DNA of 64,000 nucleotides from Arthrinium phaeospermum (taxonomy: Eukaryota > Ascomycota > Sordariomycetes > Amphisphaeriales > Apiosporaceae): positions 3,534,001 through 3,598,000 of the forward strand of contig QYRS01000003.1 of assembly GCA_006503535.1 (NCBI GenBank), given 5' to 3'. The notes below the pieces were generated by a model. It saw nothing but the letters and a program-made list of their open reading frames with translations, had not been told where the DNA came from and did not search any database. Shown here piece by piece: positions 10,711-21,862 of this stretch. How positions within the stretch are numbered: the first letter of the stretch is position 1; each line of letters starts with the position of its first letter. Position numbers and translations under genes: made by a program.

Positions 10711-13267
10711 TTACATCCTTCCCGGACGCCCTTCCGAAGCTGCGAGGCGATCTGCCTGCACCTTCTGCGCACCTTCCGTGCCCCGAATTAGCGTGTCAAT
10801 CTTGGTGGATACGAACTGACGTGCAGGTATCTTATTTTCAAACAGAATATCCAGTTCGGCATACGTGCGGCCCTGAGTCTCGGCTGCAGTAGGTAGCATT
10901 TCTATGCATTAGTTTCCTTCGTCCAAGACACTACAAGAGCTTCAAGTGAGCGAACAAAAAGAAAAGGGCGAGCATACGTAGCCTGAAGAAGATATAGGTC
11001 GTAAAGACGGCATTCATGCCCGCCCAGAAGAACGCCGCCTTGGGTCCCCAGTTCCACTCCGCGGGCGTGACTTGACGGTACGACAGCACATTGACAAAGG
11101 CGATGTTGATAGCGTTATAAGCATTACGTGCCAAGATAATACTCTTGGCCCGGAGGCGGGTCGAGGGGATCTCGGACACGATAGTATAAACGACGGGCCC
11201 CACGCTAAAGTTGGAGACGGCCGTCAGCAGCACGACCATGGCCCCCGCGGTCCAGGCCTCGGCCGCCGAAGGCGAGGCGTGGATGCCCATGAAGCCCGTG
11301 ACCAACAATAACAGGAACATGCCGACCATGCCCCCGAGCATCAGCGTCTTGCGGCCGACCTTGTTAAGGATCAGCCACGAGGCCATGGTGCCGACGGCGC
11401 CCAGGGCGTTCTGGCCCCAGCTGAGCTTGAACGAGTCGGCGTCGGATATCCCGGCCTGTTGGAAGAAGAAGGCGGATAGACCCGACACGGCGCTGCCGGC
11501 CATGGTCTGCGCCACCCAGGTCATGCAGACGATCTCGGTGCGCCGCCGGTCGAGGCCGCGGAAGCAGTCCCAGTACGTCGTGCCTGTGGCAACCTGTTTC
11601 TCCATTTCATCCGTGTATATCATCACTGTGGAATTGCGGAAGGAGTAAGAATATGATGGCTGAATATCGGATAGAAATGGGAAAGGGTATGGTGGTGTTG
11701 TGGCATGCTTCAAAAGATGGCGGCACTTACAAGCCATAGCCGCGTTGGCATCTCTTTGGGAGAAGCCTTCCCTTCTCGCAAGCCTCTTCAAACTGCGCTC
11801 TGCCCTGTCTCTATGCCCGCGTCTGACACACCACCATGGCGACTCTGGGGCCAAGTAGCAGCCAATACCAATAGGTATGGGCCAGATCCACTGTAACGCG
11901 AATGGGATCTTGTAGCTGTGCCATCTCCTGATTCAGTATACACACCTTCTGGCCCGCTCATCTTTCGTGGCAAAGAAAGATTGAGCGAAGCCTGCGGAAG
12001 ACAACTACCATGTACTCACCCCCATTTGTCCTGACGATTAACAAGCCCAACCAGCACACCGGACGATATAAAACCCCCGATGATCCAGCAGAGGTTCACG
12101 TAGGCAGTGAGGTAGTGTCGGAGAGGGACCGGGCAGACTTCAGCAGCATAGGCCGTCGTCATTGTCTGAAAGACGCCCCAACTGTAAACACGAGATCAGC
12201 TGCCTTTGATCATAGCCGAGTCTGCCAGTATACCGCATCCTTAAACGTCCAGTCCACTCGCTAGAATGAGACGAACAATGAAAATACTCACGACAATCCC
12301 TGGAAGAACTCCCCGACCAAGAACACTGCCAAGCTCTCCGCAAAGAAGGGGAAGAATATAAATCCCGTGATGGAGATGAGGGCAGATATGATGGTCCAGC
12401 GGTATCCATAACGCTCGGAAACCCAGCCTGCGATCTGGCAGCATAGACAACAAAACATGTCAGTTTCAGAATAGTTTAGGGGTGTGAGAACAGCGCAAAG
12501 CAACTTACCTGAAGCCCAATGATTTCGCCCACGTTCGTAGCCCCCTTGATCCCGTTCTGCCAGTCCGCGCCGATAACCATGTCGCCATTGGGAGCCCGGT
12601 ATCCGAACCTGTCCTTGAAAGCTGGGTATGCAAAGTCTTCATGTACACGGGTTAGCTCTCTAACAAGTAACATATCGATACTACATATTATGGACAGACT
12701 AAAATAGGGGGAGGGGTCGGTTACTCACACGACCCAACGACCGAGGTGTCGTACCCTTCCATAATCAAGCAGCTCGACAGGACGACGCTCCAGGCGATGG
12801 CCTTGGGGTAGATCTGGAAGGCCGTCGAGAGCTTCATGTCGCGCTCCCGCTGGTTGGCCGCGTCGGCTTCGTGGACCAGAGTCTATAGGTATCAGGCCCC
12901 ACACGACACGGGTGAGCATTTGGACCACATATTACCATCCTTTAACTAATTTCTCGATTGAAAACAAAAAACAAACAGAACGTAGAGGACATGAGACTCT
13001 TACCATGAAATCCTCCACATTTTCCGCGATTCTGCTCGCCACAGCCGCATCGACCTGGATCGATTGTTCTTGTTCTGTCCGGCCTGGTGGTCCCTCAGTG
13101 TGCTTCTCGGTTTCTGCTACGACCTCCTGATACGCTGCTATCGCGTGTGAGGGAGCGTGGCTGATCTCGTCCTCCCCGTCCCCAGGCTCTGCGGTGCGCC
13201 CTGTCCCAGTACCGGTGCCGCTTCCGCCTTGCGCGTTATTTCTCAAGGGTTGATTCCCATATGCCAT
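10711..13267 (-). CDS. MFS alpha-glucoside (maltose-type) permease
   Basis: Eight exons in order: 13267-13004, 12882-12729, 12636-12509, 12434-12292, 12181-12020, 11915-11731, 11625-10978 and 10883-10711. All junctions are GT-AG and in phase, giving 618 aa. Reading across the junctions gives family hallmarks: GYDTSVVGSYFAYPAF, then GWVSERYGYR after TM2, WGVFQTMTTAYAAEVCP, LQWIWP, APESPWW before the central loop, and RLPETQGRTYAELDILFE at the C-terminus. These match fungal proton-coupled maltose/alpha-glucoside transporters of the sugar porter family with 12 membrane segments. The N-terminus is about 90 residues longer than usual in yeast members, cytosolic and Gly/Glu-rich. The protein should act in the plasma membrane; the exact sugar cannot be told. 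No sugar-hydrolase gene lies nearby, so it is not in an obvious MAL cluster. Confidence 0.88.
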
Positions 13268-14219
13268 TTCTTTGCTGGTTTACCCCCAGTTATTGGTCAC
13301 TATCAAAGCCGAGTAGTGTGAGAGCAATATGGAAGACGGAAGATGTGTTCTTCGTCTTCTCAGTAATAGTGACTTAAGAAGATGCAAGTCCTGATACCAG
13401 GGGGTTTGAACGCCAACGAGGCCGTCTACTCAACACCCAGTACCCCGGAATTGCTGTCACCAAGCCCGTGCTGGACTATGCGAGTATTACGTTGGTGAGG
13501 TACCACTGATCACAAGGGAAGGAGACAGAAGATGTCCCTAAGGGATCTTGCCTTATATTCAGGGAATAAATGATCTCTTTATAGTAGTGAGAAAAACCCA
13601 ACGACTTAGGTAAAGATACCACCCAGGGCAACTACATCAATGGTATGTATTCGGGGTGGCCTAGATTTCACAACAGCGCCGGATACATATACCTAAATCA
13701 CTTAAGCCTGCGATGCAAGATGTAACACCAGCAGCTTCACACCGCATTTGCCGCAGGGTACGATTCATGCATGGCGATAAACTAACACCATCCGCCTCTC
13801 CCTCGATCGTGTCAAACAATAGCCAACCGAGACCATTAGATCACCAATTGGCGCGGAGATGCATCGAATGCGGGGTACCACCGACTCGAGTGAGACGAGA
13901 CTTCGCGACGGTTCGTGAGAAGACCAATTCGAGTGCTGCCAAGAAAGAGATGTAAGCTTCTTCTCCTTACATGGTCCAGAGCAGCGACACTTTAGCAATG
14001 ACATCCAGAAAACTGCCTCATAGGCATAAACCTGCCCCGGTCATCACACCCCTAACAGCTAGACTCACAGATCAAATACTCAAATGCAGGGAAAGACGCC
14101 TGCTGTATCACGATTATAGTAATTTTATACCCCTAAATGCTCGCCTGATAATACAATGGCACAACAACGCCTTTAGTCGTAGCAACTCCCCCCTTAGCCA
14201 GGCCCGGGCGGGACACATT
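13268..14219. other. Intergenic region, permease promoter
   Basis: Between the SF3B2 3' end and the permease start, both on the minus strand. Short ORFs have no recognisable content. Expected to hold the permease promoter; no specific site can be identified. Confidence 0.4.
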
Positions 14220-16085
14220 CTAGAACTTATACTTCTTCCGCTCGTCCCGCTTCTCCTCGTCCCGCTTGAGCCGCTTCCGGCTCTCATTAGCAATCATCTC
14301 GTCCAGCCCCTCCTCCCGCCTCCACTGCGCACCGGGCCCCTCGTCGCGCCGCCCCTCCTCGTAGCGCCGCTTGAGCTCGTCCTTGCCGAGGCCGCCTTCC
14401 GCCAGGGCCTCGGGGTCCAGGGCGACGTCGATGTCGCCGGGCTTCTTCCGCTTCTGGCCCCGGTCGTCGTCCTGACCGAGCACGCGCATGTCGCCGTGCG
14501 CGTTGCTCTTGCTGAGATCGTAAGCACGATCGCTGCCGAAGAAGCCTTCCGCACGCGCCTGCCGCTCGGGAATGACCTGGTAGGCGGAGCGGGGATGTGT
14601 GCTCTCCTCGGTCTCGTAGCCACGTCGGTTCTTCCGGAGATCCATCTCGCCCGCCACCGACTCGGTTTGCGTGCCGTACTCTGTGGGAACGCTGCTGGCG
14701 AGGCCGGCCGATGTCTCAATTCCAGAATGTGTTTGAAGACCCGCTTCAATACCCTCTTCATCCTCGTCTTCATCCTCCTCGTCCTCGTCCTCCTCTTCTT
14801 CAGACTCCTCCTCAGGAGGCTGAAGCTCGCCCCAAAGAGTACGCTCCACGGGTTCGCCCGACGGAGGCGCCGCTTGTGTAGGTTGCATAATCCCGAAAAT
14901 ATCACCGCCAAATAGAGGTCGGTTGTATTCGTCCACAGGCGGCTTGCCGTAGCAGCCGGGCTGGAAGCCCCATTGCGCACCTGCTGGGATGGGTGCGTTG
15001 AGACCGGGAATGCGCAGCGACGGATATGACGGAGGGGGGCCGAAGCGTTGCTGGTTGATCAACCATGGCGGCGGAGCGCCGGGGGGTATGCTGAGGGCCT
15101 CCTTAAGGGTGTCCGTCAACTCACCCGGCCGGGCATGGCTTCCTTTGGTCTCGTATTCCTTGCCCTCGTAGTATACCTCTCCGAACCGTGTCAGGTTCGG
15201 CTTCTCCTGAAACCTGAAGAAGGCATCGTAGAGCTTCTGGTAGTCGATATCAAGCTTGCCCATCTTGGGCTGCACACGCTCTCGCTGTTTCTGCTTGAGC
15301 GTCTGCTCCGCCTGCTTTTCCAGCACCGCATCTCGCATCTCCGTGATTCCCGTGTCGGCAATGAACTTGGGCAGCTTGAAGGCGGCCTTCTCGATACCTC
15401 TCTTGGAAGATAGATACTCGCGCTTGAGCGACCAATGCGGCGGCACAGGAACGACGTTCCGTTGCGCCTTGATCTGCACGAGTAGCCGAGGATCGGTTGA
15501 TGATGTATCGTGCCACTCCACCACTTCGGGCTTCTTCACAAGCGCCTTGAGCTCGGCAATGGAGAGCTTGTTCATCATCTTGCGCTTCTTCTTGGACATC
15601 TTGTTCGCGTTGGCGCCCTCTTCCTCTTCTTCAGGGATGTCGTCATCGTCGTCGAAGAACACCTCGCCCGTGTTGCCGGCGTTCGCCTCCTTGGCGATGT
15701 CGTCGTCCTCGGACACGCCGAACTTGGTGAAGACGTGCTTGTACATGGCGAAAGCCGGATCCTCGTTGTCGAAATCGAACTCTTCCACTACCGGGCCATC
15801 AGGCTGTTGGGACTTGGCGGCCGCCGTATCGTCCTTCTTAACCTCCAAGTCGGACGTGCCGTTCGTCGCATCGCCGTTGTCTGTCGGCTTCTCGGGCTCG
15901 GGAGCGGCGCCATCCTGCTGAGCTTCAGGCGACTCTTCGACTTTCGGAGTCTCCTGGGTCAAGTTAGAGGTGCGTTGCAAATCAGACGATGCAGCATGGT
16001 GAGGGCGACATACCTCGGGCTTCGCAGCCTTGTCGGCCTTCTTCTTGGCTCGGCGCTTTTGGTTCTTGGTCATTTGAGGCGCCAT
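14220..16085 (-). CDS. CUS1: Splicing factor 3b subunit 2 (SF3B2/Cus1)
   Basis: Exon 1 (16085-16014) and exon 2 (15953-14220) give 601 aa. The 60-nt intron has a consensus GTATGT donor, a CTAAC branch site and a CCCAG acceptor. Its length is a multiple of three and it has no stop, so the frame also reads through it. The N-terminus is Lys-rich, then an acidic region (DDDDIPEEEEEG) leads into the conserved SF3B2 core: KKPEVVEWHDTSSTDP, LLVQIKAQRNVVPVP, HWSLKREYLSSKRGIEK, then a PSP-type segment with LREALxIPPGAPPPWL-like and GPPPSYPSLRIPGLNAPIP motifs. The C-terminal third is charged. In the U2 snRNP, SF3B2 contacts SF3B4 and pre-mRNA near the branch site. Length and motifs fit the orthologue; this is expected to be an essential nuclear protein. 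Confidence 0.93.
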   Translation of the reverse strand: MAPQMTKNQKRRAKKKADKAAKPEVCRPHHAASSDLQRTSNLTQETPKVEESPEAQQDGAAPEPEKPTDNGDATNGTSDLEVKKDDTAAAKSQQPDGPVVEEFDFDNEDPAFAMYKHVFTKFGVSEDDDIAKEANAGNTGEVFFDDDDDIPEEEEEGANANKMSKKKRKMMNKLSIAELKALVKKPEVVEWHDTSSTDPRLLVQIKAQRNVVPVPPHWSLKREYLSSKRGIEKAAFKLPKFIADTGITEMRDAVLEKQAEQTLKQKQRERVQPKMGKLDIDYQKLYDAFFRFQEKPNLTRFGEVYYEGKEYETKGSHARPGELTDTLKEALSIPPGAPPPWLINQQRFGPPPSYPSLRIPGLNAPIPAGAQWGFQPGCYGKPPVDEYNRPLFGGDIFGIMQPTQAAPPSGEPVERTLWGELQPPEEESEEEEDEDEEDEDEDEEGIEAGLQTHSGIETSAGLASSVPTEYGTQTESVAGEMDLRKNRRGYETEESTHPRSAYQVIPERQARAEGFFGSDRAYDLSKSNAHGDMRVLGQDDDRGQKRKKPGDIDVALDPEALAEGGLGKDELKRRYEEGRRDEGPGAQWRREEGLDEMIANESRKRLKRDEEKRDERKKYKF

Positions 16086-17725
16086 CTTTGCGATTTGCAG
16101 TGCTCACCACCTGAAAGCGCAATCAAAGATGCAGGTCCGATACCAAAAGAGACGATGCGGCGATCAAGAGAATGCGGGCAAGAGGGGCGCAATTGTCGCG
16201 ACTTTGATGCGCGTTGTTCGTTGGCGAGGCTGATCACAGTGGCACGCGCTCGGAAAAAAGTGAAGTTACAGTAAAGTTTCCAGGCCAGTGAGGCTGAAAG
16301 CTCGGCAGCTCACGCCACGATTGACTGGATTCAGTGGGACCCTGCCTGGGATATGGGGCGCCTGGCCTGTGCTAATCCCTAACTCCATCAATGATGTTAG
16401 CGACTGAAGGACTGCAACTCACTTCTAATCATTATTCAACTGGTTGCTTATGTCTTACCGTCTTTACAAATTCGGTTGGTTGTTTTAGTTCTGCAATGTC
16501 ATTCACCAATGATCATATTTTGGTTGATGCACTGCACTAATTCAACAACTCCTTGAGTTGTCTGACCTAGTTCATATCTTACCTCCACAGCATGATGCAT
16601 CTGAGCTGTAGCAGGATGCATTATATGACTTGCATTGAGACTTCAAGTGACTTCTGCCACTATGGCTTCATGATGACCATGCCCAACCCCCTTGAATGGA
16701 TTCTCTTAAACTCTGCAACTTGCCGGCTTTATTTCCATAACCCAAACATAAAACACAAGCTTTGAAAACATGAATGAGCAAGAGAACTATCTGTACCAAA
16801 AGCGCTCTAGCGAGGGAGCCGTCACCTCCCACCACAACATTGACAAAAAGACCAGTAATGGTAAGGCCACTTCTTTGAGCACAGTAGCACCGCTCAACGC
16901 AAATTTCTACAGGAAACAGAACTTCCTAGCCGAGTCTGGAGGGTCGAATGCGGCGTACAACAGTGCATATGGCTCCAGGCATGTTACAAGCGCCGGCCTG
17001 ATGTTCAGTCATCTGGCCGGGATCGGGCAACCAGGATTCGAAAGAACCAGTACGGAATGGACTACGTAGTGGAGGGGACTTTGAGGCCAGAAGAGGGTAT
17101 ACAAATGTGAAGCCAAACACAAAATTGACAGGGAGGAATAGCAACCAGGTTTATGGTACGGAGTATAGTGTCAACATTAGGGGGAGCCAACTACTGTGGA
17201 CCCGATCACCTCCTATTTCTGCTATCAACTAAACTCAGCACCTGCAAAGCAACCATCTAGTAACCAATTGATAGTAATACATATCGTAACACACAATTGT
17301 ATTGATTCTTCCCAGTGGTATTCGCGCCGAGTCTAATGTACCTAATGTAGACAAAAACTTGATTTCTTCTTTCAAAGCGATTTTTCTTTCGTTGTCAAGA
17401 AACTCCTGAAAAATGCTCATCTCATGATCCCATGTCTAAATGTTTCCTATCGTTTCAGATGCATAATGCACACCAACCGTATCGATCAAACAAACAAACA
17501 AGCCCCCTATCTCTCTTGATGTGGTTGTTGTTGCTGCTGCTTGCTTGATGCCCGTGAGATTTTCAAGCGAGGATGGTTCTCTATGTATGTATAGGTATGC
17601 CCTCTCTCTTTTTTTCTCGCCTGAGGTGATGATGAAATCCATCCATCAAAAAGGTGTGGTGAAGAAAGCTCCCCCATCCAATATCAAAACAATATCACAC
17701 ACACGCACCCATATGCGTACAAACG
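16086..17725. other. Intergenic region between TPT-family gene and SF3B2
   Basis: 1.6 kb holding the SF3B2 promoter and the transporter's 3' flank. A 99-codon ORF at 16770-17069 (+) has no recognisable domain, no splice partner and no clear codon bias. Nothing further is supported. Confidence 0.4.
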
Positions 17726-19576
17726 TTAATTCACCTTCATCTGCTGCTGCTGCATGCTGTCTCCAAACCTCCACGTATCTTCCTGCCGGGTCCCGCGCGG
17801 CAGCCAAGCAGCATTACTGCTTCCACGTTGGCGGCTTCCCTGCGGCGGCCCGTCGCTCTTTTTCGTATCGTCGCCCACGCCGTTGCTCAGCGCCGTGTGT
17901 CCGTTGGTGTAGGGGTACGGGCTATGTCCATTGGCAATAGCTGCAGGGCTCTCGTACATGGGGTTCATCCCCTGAGAGGCTGATGCCATCCCCGCCTTCG
18001 TGTTGAGCGGCAGGAGGGGCCGATCCTTCTCTCCGCTCTGGCTCAGCATGCGAGCCCGGCGGTCGGCCTTGTTGCTCTCACTGGAGCGGTCGTACAAATA
18101 CAGGCCGAGGAAAGTCAGGCCAATGCCAACAGCCTGGAGGTTGGTGGTCGCGTTGCGGAACCAGATGATGGCTACAACAATAACGAAGACTCGCTTGAGC
18201 AGCGAAGCAACCGAGTAGGTCACAGGTGACACAAGGGACAGTAGAACAAATGCCAATATGTTCTGTCCAAAATGGAAGGTTCCGTTGAACAAAAACTCCA
18301 GGAACAACCGCCCATGGTCCATAGAATTAGGTTTCTCCGTCAAATCCAAGGAACCATCGGCAAAGAAGTCGCCAATCAAACCGGTGCCTTCACTCCAGAA
18401 CCAAATGGGCGTCGTGAGCACAAAGGCCATGCCGGATGAATAGCAAAGCAGGTTGAGCTTGTCCAGCTTTCGAGATTTTGCCGATTGTCCATCTGCTTCA
18501 GCCTTTGAGGCCTCATTGAAGAGTCTCTTGGAGAAGATGTTCTGTGTCACGAAAATAATGGTTGCCAGGAATGCATATAGGAGACCAAGTAATTCGCCGC
18601 CAAACTTGTGCTTGCCGGAGCAGGCAAGCATGACACCCATTGTCAACGGAATGAGCGAGTAGTATGTCGCTCTGGGGTACCTGATGTCAAAAATGAACCG
18701 GTATGCAAACACCGTGAACAAGGGCGACAGGCCCTTGACAGTATGTACCAGAGACACGGGGATCTTGGACGTGGCCGCCGCGCTCAGCAGATGGCCACCA
18801 ATCTGGAAGGCTGCCAACGGGAGTGTAGTCATGACCACATCGCGCGAGGGTTTTCGGATCGGGTATTTCAAGGCCGGTATCGAGGTGCGCAGCGACGGGA
18901 AGACAGAGGCCAGGTACGACGAGGAGAGGCAGTAGAAGGCCACCAGGAAGAATTGGATGAGCGTCAGGGTCGCCGGCTTGGGGAAAGCGTTCAATATCGA
19001 CTTGGAGGAGGTGTTCGTCAAAGCGGAAGATGCATACCACATCACACATAGGATCTGCGACACTCGATGTTAGTGTGCGTGTTTGGTGATTACGAAGCTC
19101 GCGTGATGACGTACGATGAGTTTGTAGGACAGCGGCGCGCGCAGAGCACCGGCGATGTCTTGAGCATTCTGGCTCACGCTCCCGTTCCTATCCCGGATAG
19201 TGCGGAAGGTCTCGCTGATGCTCTTCTGTCTTGTCTGCCGCGTCTGGCCCAGGCCGTATGAGGCGCTGGGGGGCGGTTGTCCCAGCTGGCCCCATTTTAT
19301 CGATTTGCGAGGCTCCCGCTTGGGCAACCACCGGTCGCCGGATGGCGGCTGTGTTGTTGTACCGTTAATACCGTTCGAGTAGATGTTCAGGCCGGGGATG
19401 GGGCTAACTGATGTCCCCGAGCCGTTGTACAGGGGAGAGTCGATATGGTCGGGGAACTTCTCGAGCCCAGAATCGTTGTTGCTATCGGGCGCGGCCGACT
19501 TGGCACTGGCGCGCGACACGGATTGGTCCCGAGAATAGGAGCCGGACGTGGTAGAGTGAGGCATCACGGTGGTCAT
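17726..19576 (-). CDS. SLY41-like triose-phosphate translocator family protein
   Basis: Exon 1 (19576-19115) and exon 2 (19054-17726) join in phase 0 (GTACGT donor, GTCGCAG acceptor) to give 596 aa. The N-terminal ~150 residues are hydrophilic, rich in Ser, Gly and Arg, and presumably cytosolic. The core has about ten hydrophobic segments typical of the TPT/nucleotide-sugar transporter (DMT) fold, beginning ILCVMWYASSALTNTSSK and including KGLSPLFTVFAYRFIF, and SVASLLKRVFVIVVAIIWF near the end. The C-terminal ~100 residues are soluble and end in a glutamine run. Yeast SLY41 is an ER/Golgi suppressor of transport defects, and the family is now linked to phosphoenolpyruvate or sugar-phosphate transport in the secretory pathway. 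The substrate here is inferred only. Confidence 0.87.
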
Positions 19577-20723
19577 GGTCTGATGCGACTGTGGTTGTTG
19601 GTGGTAACGAGCGACAGAACTTCGCAGGGAAGTTCAGAGTGGATGGATGATTGGATGGCGATTGCGACAAGCCTTCCAAAGGGGGGCGCTTTGCACTTCC
19701 TTTACTGCGCCATTTTCCCCAAAAGAGCAGATATATTGAAGATGATGTACCAAGTAGTGGAGAAGGGCTGCCGGGATCGAATTCGTCGCAAATACTGGAC
19801 CGGCCGCGGATGGGGGTTTGTCTTTGGGTGAGGTAGGTAGGTATGGAATGGTTTGTTGGTGGTGGAGATGCTGTAAGGCAAGGTGGTGCAGATAAGGTAG
19901 ATGAGCGTATCCGGCAAAAAAGGACGACTAAGCGTTACCACACCCAATCGACGATCCAATGGGTGGTTCGCTTCGTGCCGGAACCACGAACCCTCGAAGC
20001 TACAAGCTTTTAGCGGACGACCTCCTGCCGCGTGTGAAACTCTCCTACAAACTCGCAACCTGATTCGCCAGGAAATGGTTGCAATTGAAATCTCGCATCG
20101 CACTGCTCTGCTTTAGCCTCAACTTTTAGCGCCATTGGCCCCCATATCCGCCCCTGCAAATACCAAAATAATGCCCCTGACTCGTCTGACAGCGCCTGGG
20201 TTGGTGGTTTGCCCATGGCTTTGGACCCCCACTCGCCCAGAGATTGGGAGACGGTTCGCTAAGTACAGGCAGGATACGTCTGAGGGCCAAGACATGGGAT
20301 TAAGGTTAAGTGGTTGGCAAAGCAAGTGTTCATGCTATCGCTTATTTTGACTTGATAGCATGATCTCATAGTAGCATTAGTACATGTATTGAACTGTGCA
20401 ATTGCAACAGTGAGCTTATCACACAGGTGATATTCTACATATCAGTTGCACTTACTGCTTTATAGTATTCTATTTACTTACGAACCACAATTTATACTAC
20501 TAGCAGAATAAGTCCAAGTCGCCCGTTTTACACAACATAAATTCACGTTTTATCGGTGTTGCTGTGGGTGGAATGAATGCAATCAGACACAAAATAGCTG
20601 GCAACGGCATAGTTTGCTGTTTCTACCACTGACTGCCTCGTTAATAGCCTGTTATACCCAAATTGACCTCCGTAGATCCGCTCAGTAGAATGCCGCCCTC
20701 TCTTTAATATTGTGCAGTATGTA
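19577..20723. other. Intergenic region, TPT-family gene promoter
   Basis: 1.1 kb upstream of the transporter, with the DUF6604 C-half gene ending on the far side. It becomes AT-rich towards 20340-20560. No coding potential is seen. Confidence 0.4.
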
Positions 20724-21737
20724 CTACATGACACACGCACAGGACACCACGAACTCATCGAGGTATTCCTCGCCGTCATCTTCTCTATCGGCGCCAGCGT
20801 CTCCAGTATCGCCAGCCGTTCCTCTGCCGGGGCCCTCTTCATCGGCGGCTTCCGCATTGTCCGGCGTCTTTACAAGCGTCAAATAAGTAGAGCTCTCGTG
20901 TCGTCGCTCTTGACTCCAGTTCTTGTAAAGTCCATCGATATGCTCGGCCACATATGTTCTAGGAAAGTCCGCTTTCTGGCAGCTTTGCTCCGCCATCTCC
21001 GCAATGCAGGCGTCTCCTTGGCCCCCGGCACACAGGTGCTGGATACTTTCCCAAGCTGCCTTTAACCCGCGCGCCTTGGCCCTTAGAGAGCCCATCGCAT
21101 TGCCCGACCGATTTGGCAGCTTCTCGGCCGTCCTGGCTTCCGTGAGGACCTCGAGTGCTGCTATCTGGGGAGAGGGACACCGCATCCCGGATCGATCATA
21201 TATGTCCGTTGTGATGCCGGCCCAGACCTTCTCGCAGATGGCGTGCATCTGTTGCCAGTTGAACAACAGGTCGACATCTGTGGTCAGATAAAAGTGCATG
21301 ACTTCCAGGAATTTGGTCATATTTGCACCAGGGCTGGACCACTCTGCGATCCGTTGCTCTGCTTGAGCCAGATCAATTTGCTGGGCCCTCTCCCTCAGAT
21401 ACTTCGGATCGTGGGCAACAGCCATCAACCACAGTAGCCGGTTTTCCGCGATTCCTGGGGCATCTTGGCTGTAGATCCAATCCTCCATGATGCCCTTCAA
21501 CGGGTTTGGATCCGACACCAGGCGATACTTGGATGATTTCTTTGGCATGGCCGAGATCCTGGGGTTACGCGCAGCGAATTGCGAAGATACGCCAAATGCG
21601 AGGAGCAATTTCCTGTAGGCCTCATCCATTGACCTGGGCTCCCCTCCAAAAAACAAGTACTCCGCATTCTGGTTGAGCAGGAACATTTCCATGTCCGGAG
21701 GGTTGAGCTGTCGACAGGCTGCGTAGATGTGAACCAT
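20724..21737 (-). CDS. Truncated DUF6604-family paralogue (C-terminal half only)
   Basis: A single open frame of 337 codons from the first ATG at 21737. It aligns from end to end with the C-terminal part of the protein encoded just upstream (21863-24762). Shared stretches include HIYAACR, a MEMFL/MELFL-NQ pair, GG-PRS, VSDPNP, LLWLMAVA, DIDL-type DVDLLFNW, and a conserved TYVAE-ID-LY-NW-ER segment near the end. Identity looks like roughly a third or more, so this is an old duplicate. The N-terminal DUF6604 domain is missing. The frame is open about 36 nt further upstream (to a TTTAG that could once have been an acceptor), and the preceding gene ends only about 125 nt away, leaving no room for the missing half. 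It may be a functional short gene or a decaying copy with an open frame. The tail is acidic, as in the paralogue. Confidence 0.6.
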   Translation of the reverse strand: MVHIYAACRQLNPPDMEMFLLNQNAEYLFFGGEPRSMDEAYRKLLLAFGVSSQFAARNPRISAMPKKSSKYRLVSDPNPLKGIMEDWIYSQDAPGIAENRLLWLMAVAHDPKYLRERAQQIDLAQAEQRIAEWSSPGANMTKFLEVMHFYLTTDVDLLFNWQQMHAICEKVWAGITTDIYDRSGMRCPSPQIAALEVLTEARTAEKLPNRSGNAMGSLRAKARGLKAAWESIQHLCAGGQGDACIAEMAEQSCQKADFPRTYVAEHIDGLYKNWSQERRHESSTYLTLVKTPDNAEAADEEGPGRGTAGDTGDAGADREDDGEEYLDEFVVSCACVM

Positions 21738-21862
21738 GGCAGTCAACCCTTGCCAGTGAGTAGTATTCGACCTAAAGGAACTGGGTCAGATATGCGCTTA
21801 CTTGATTCATGCCTCAGGCTCTCTCTCTATTAATAGTACACTACTTACTAACACTGCAACAT

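Noticed and set aside
13971..14915. 314-codon plus-strand ORF opposite SF3B2
   Set aside because: Antisense shadow of a well-supported gene; Leu/Pro-rich with no domain.
16770..17069. 99-codon plus-strand ORF
   Set aside because: No domain, no splice-consistent extension, weak coding character.
21747..21862. Possible first exon for the DUF6604 C-half (ATG near 21810 followed by GTAAGC)
   Set aside because: The implied intron would be only about 30 nt and the phase does not match the frame downstream.
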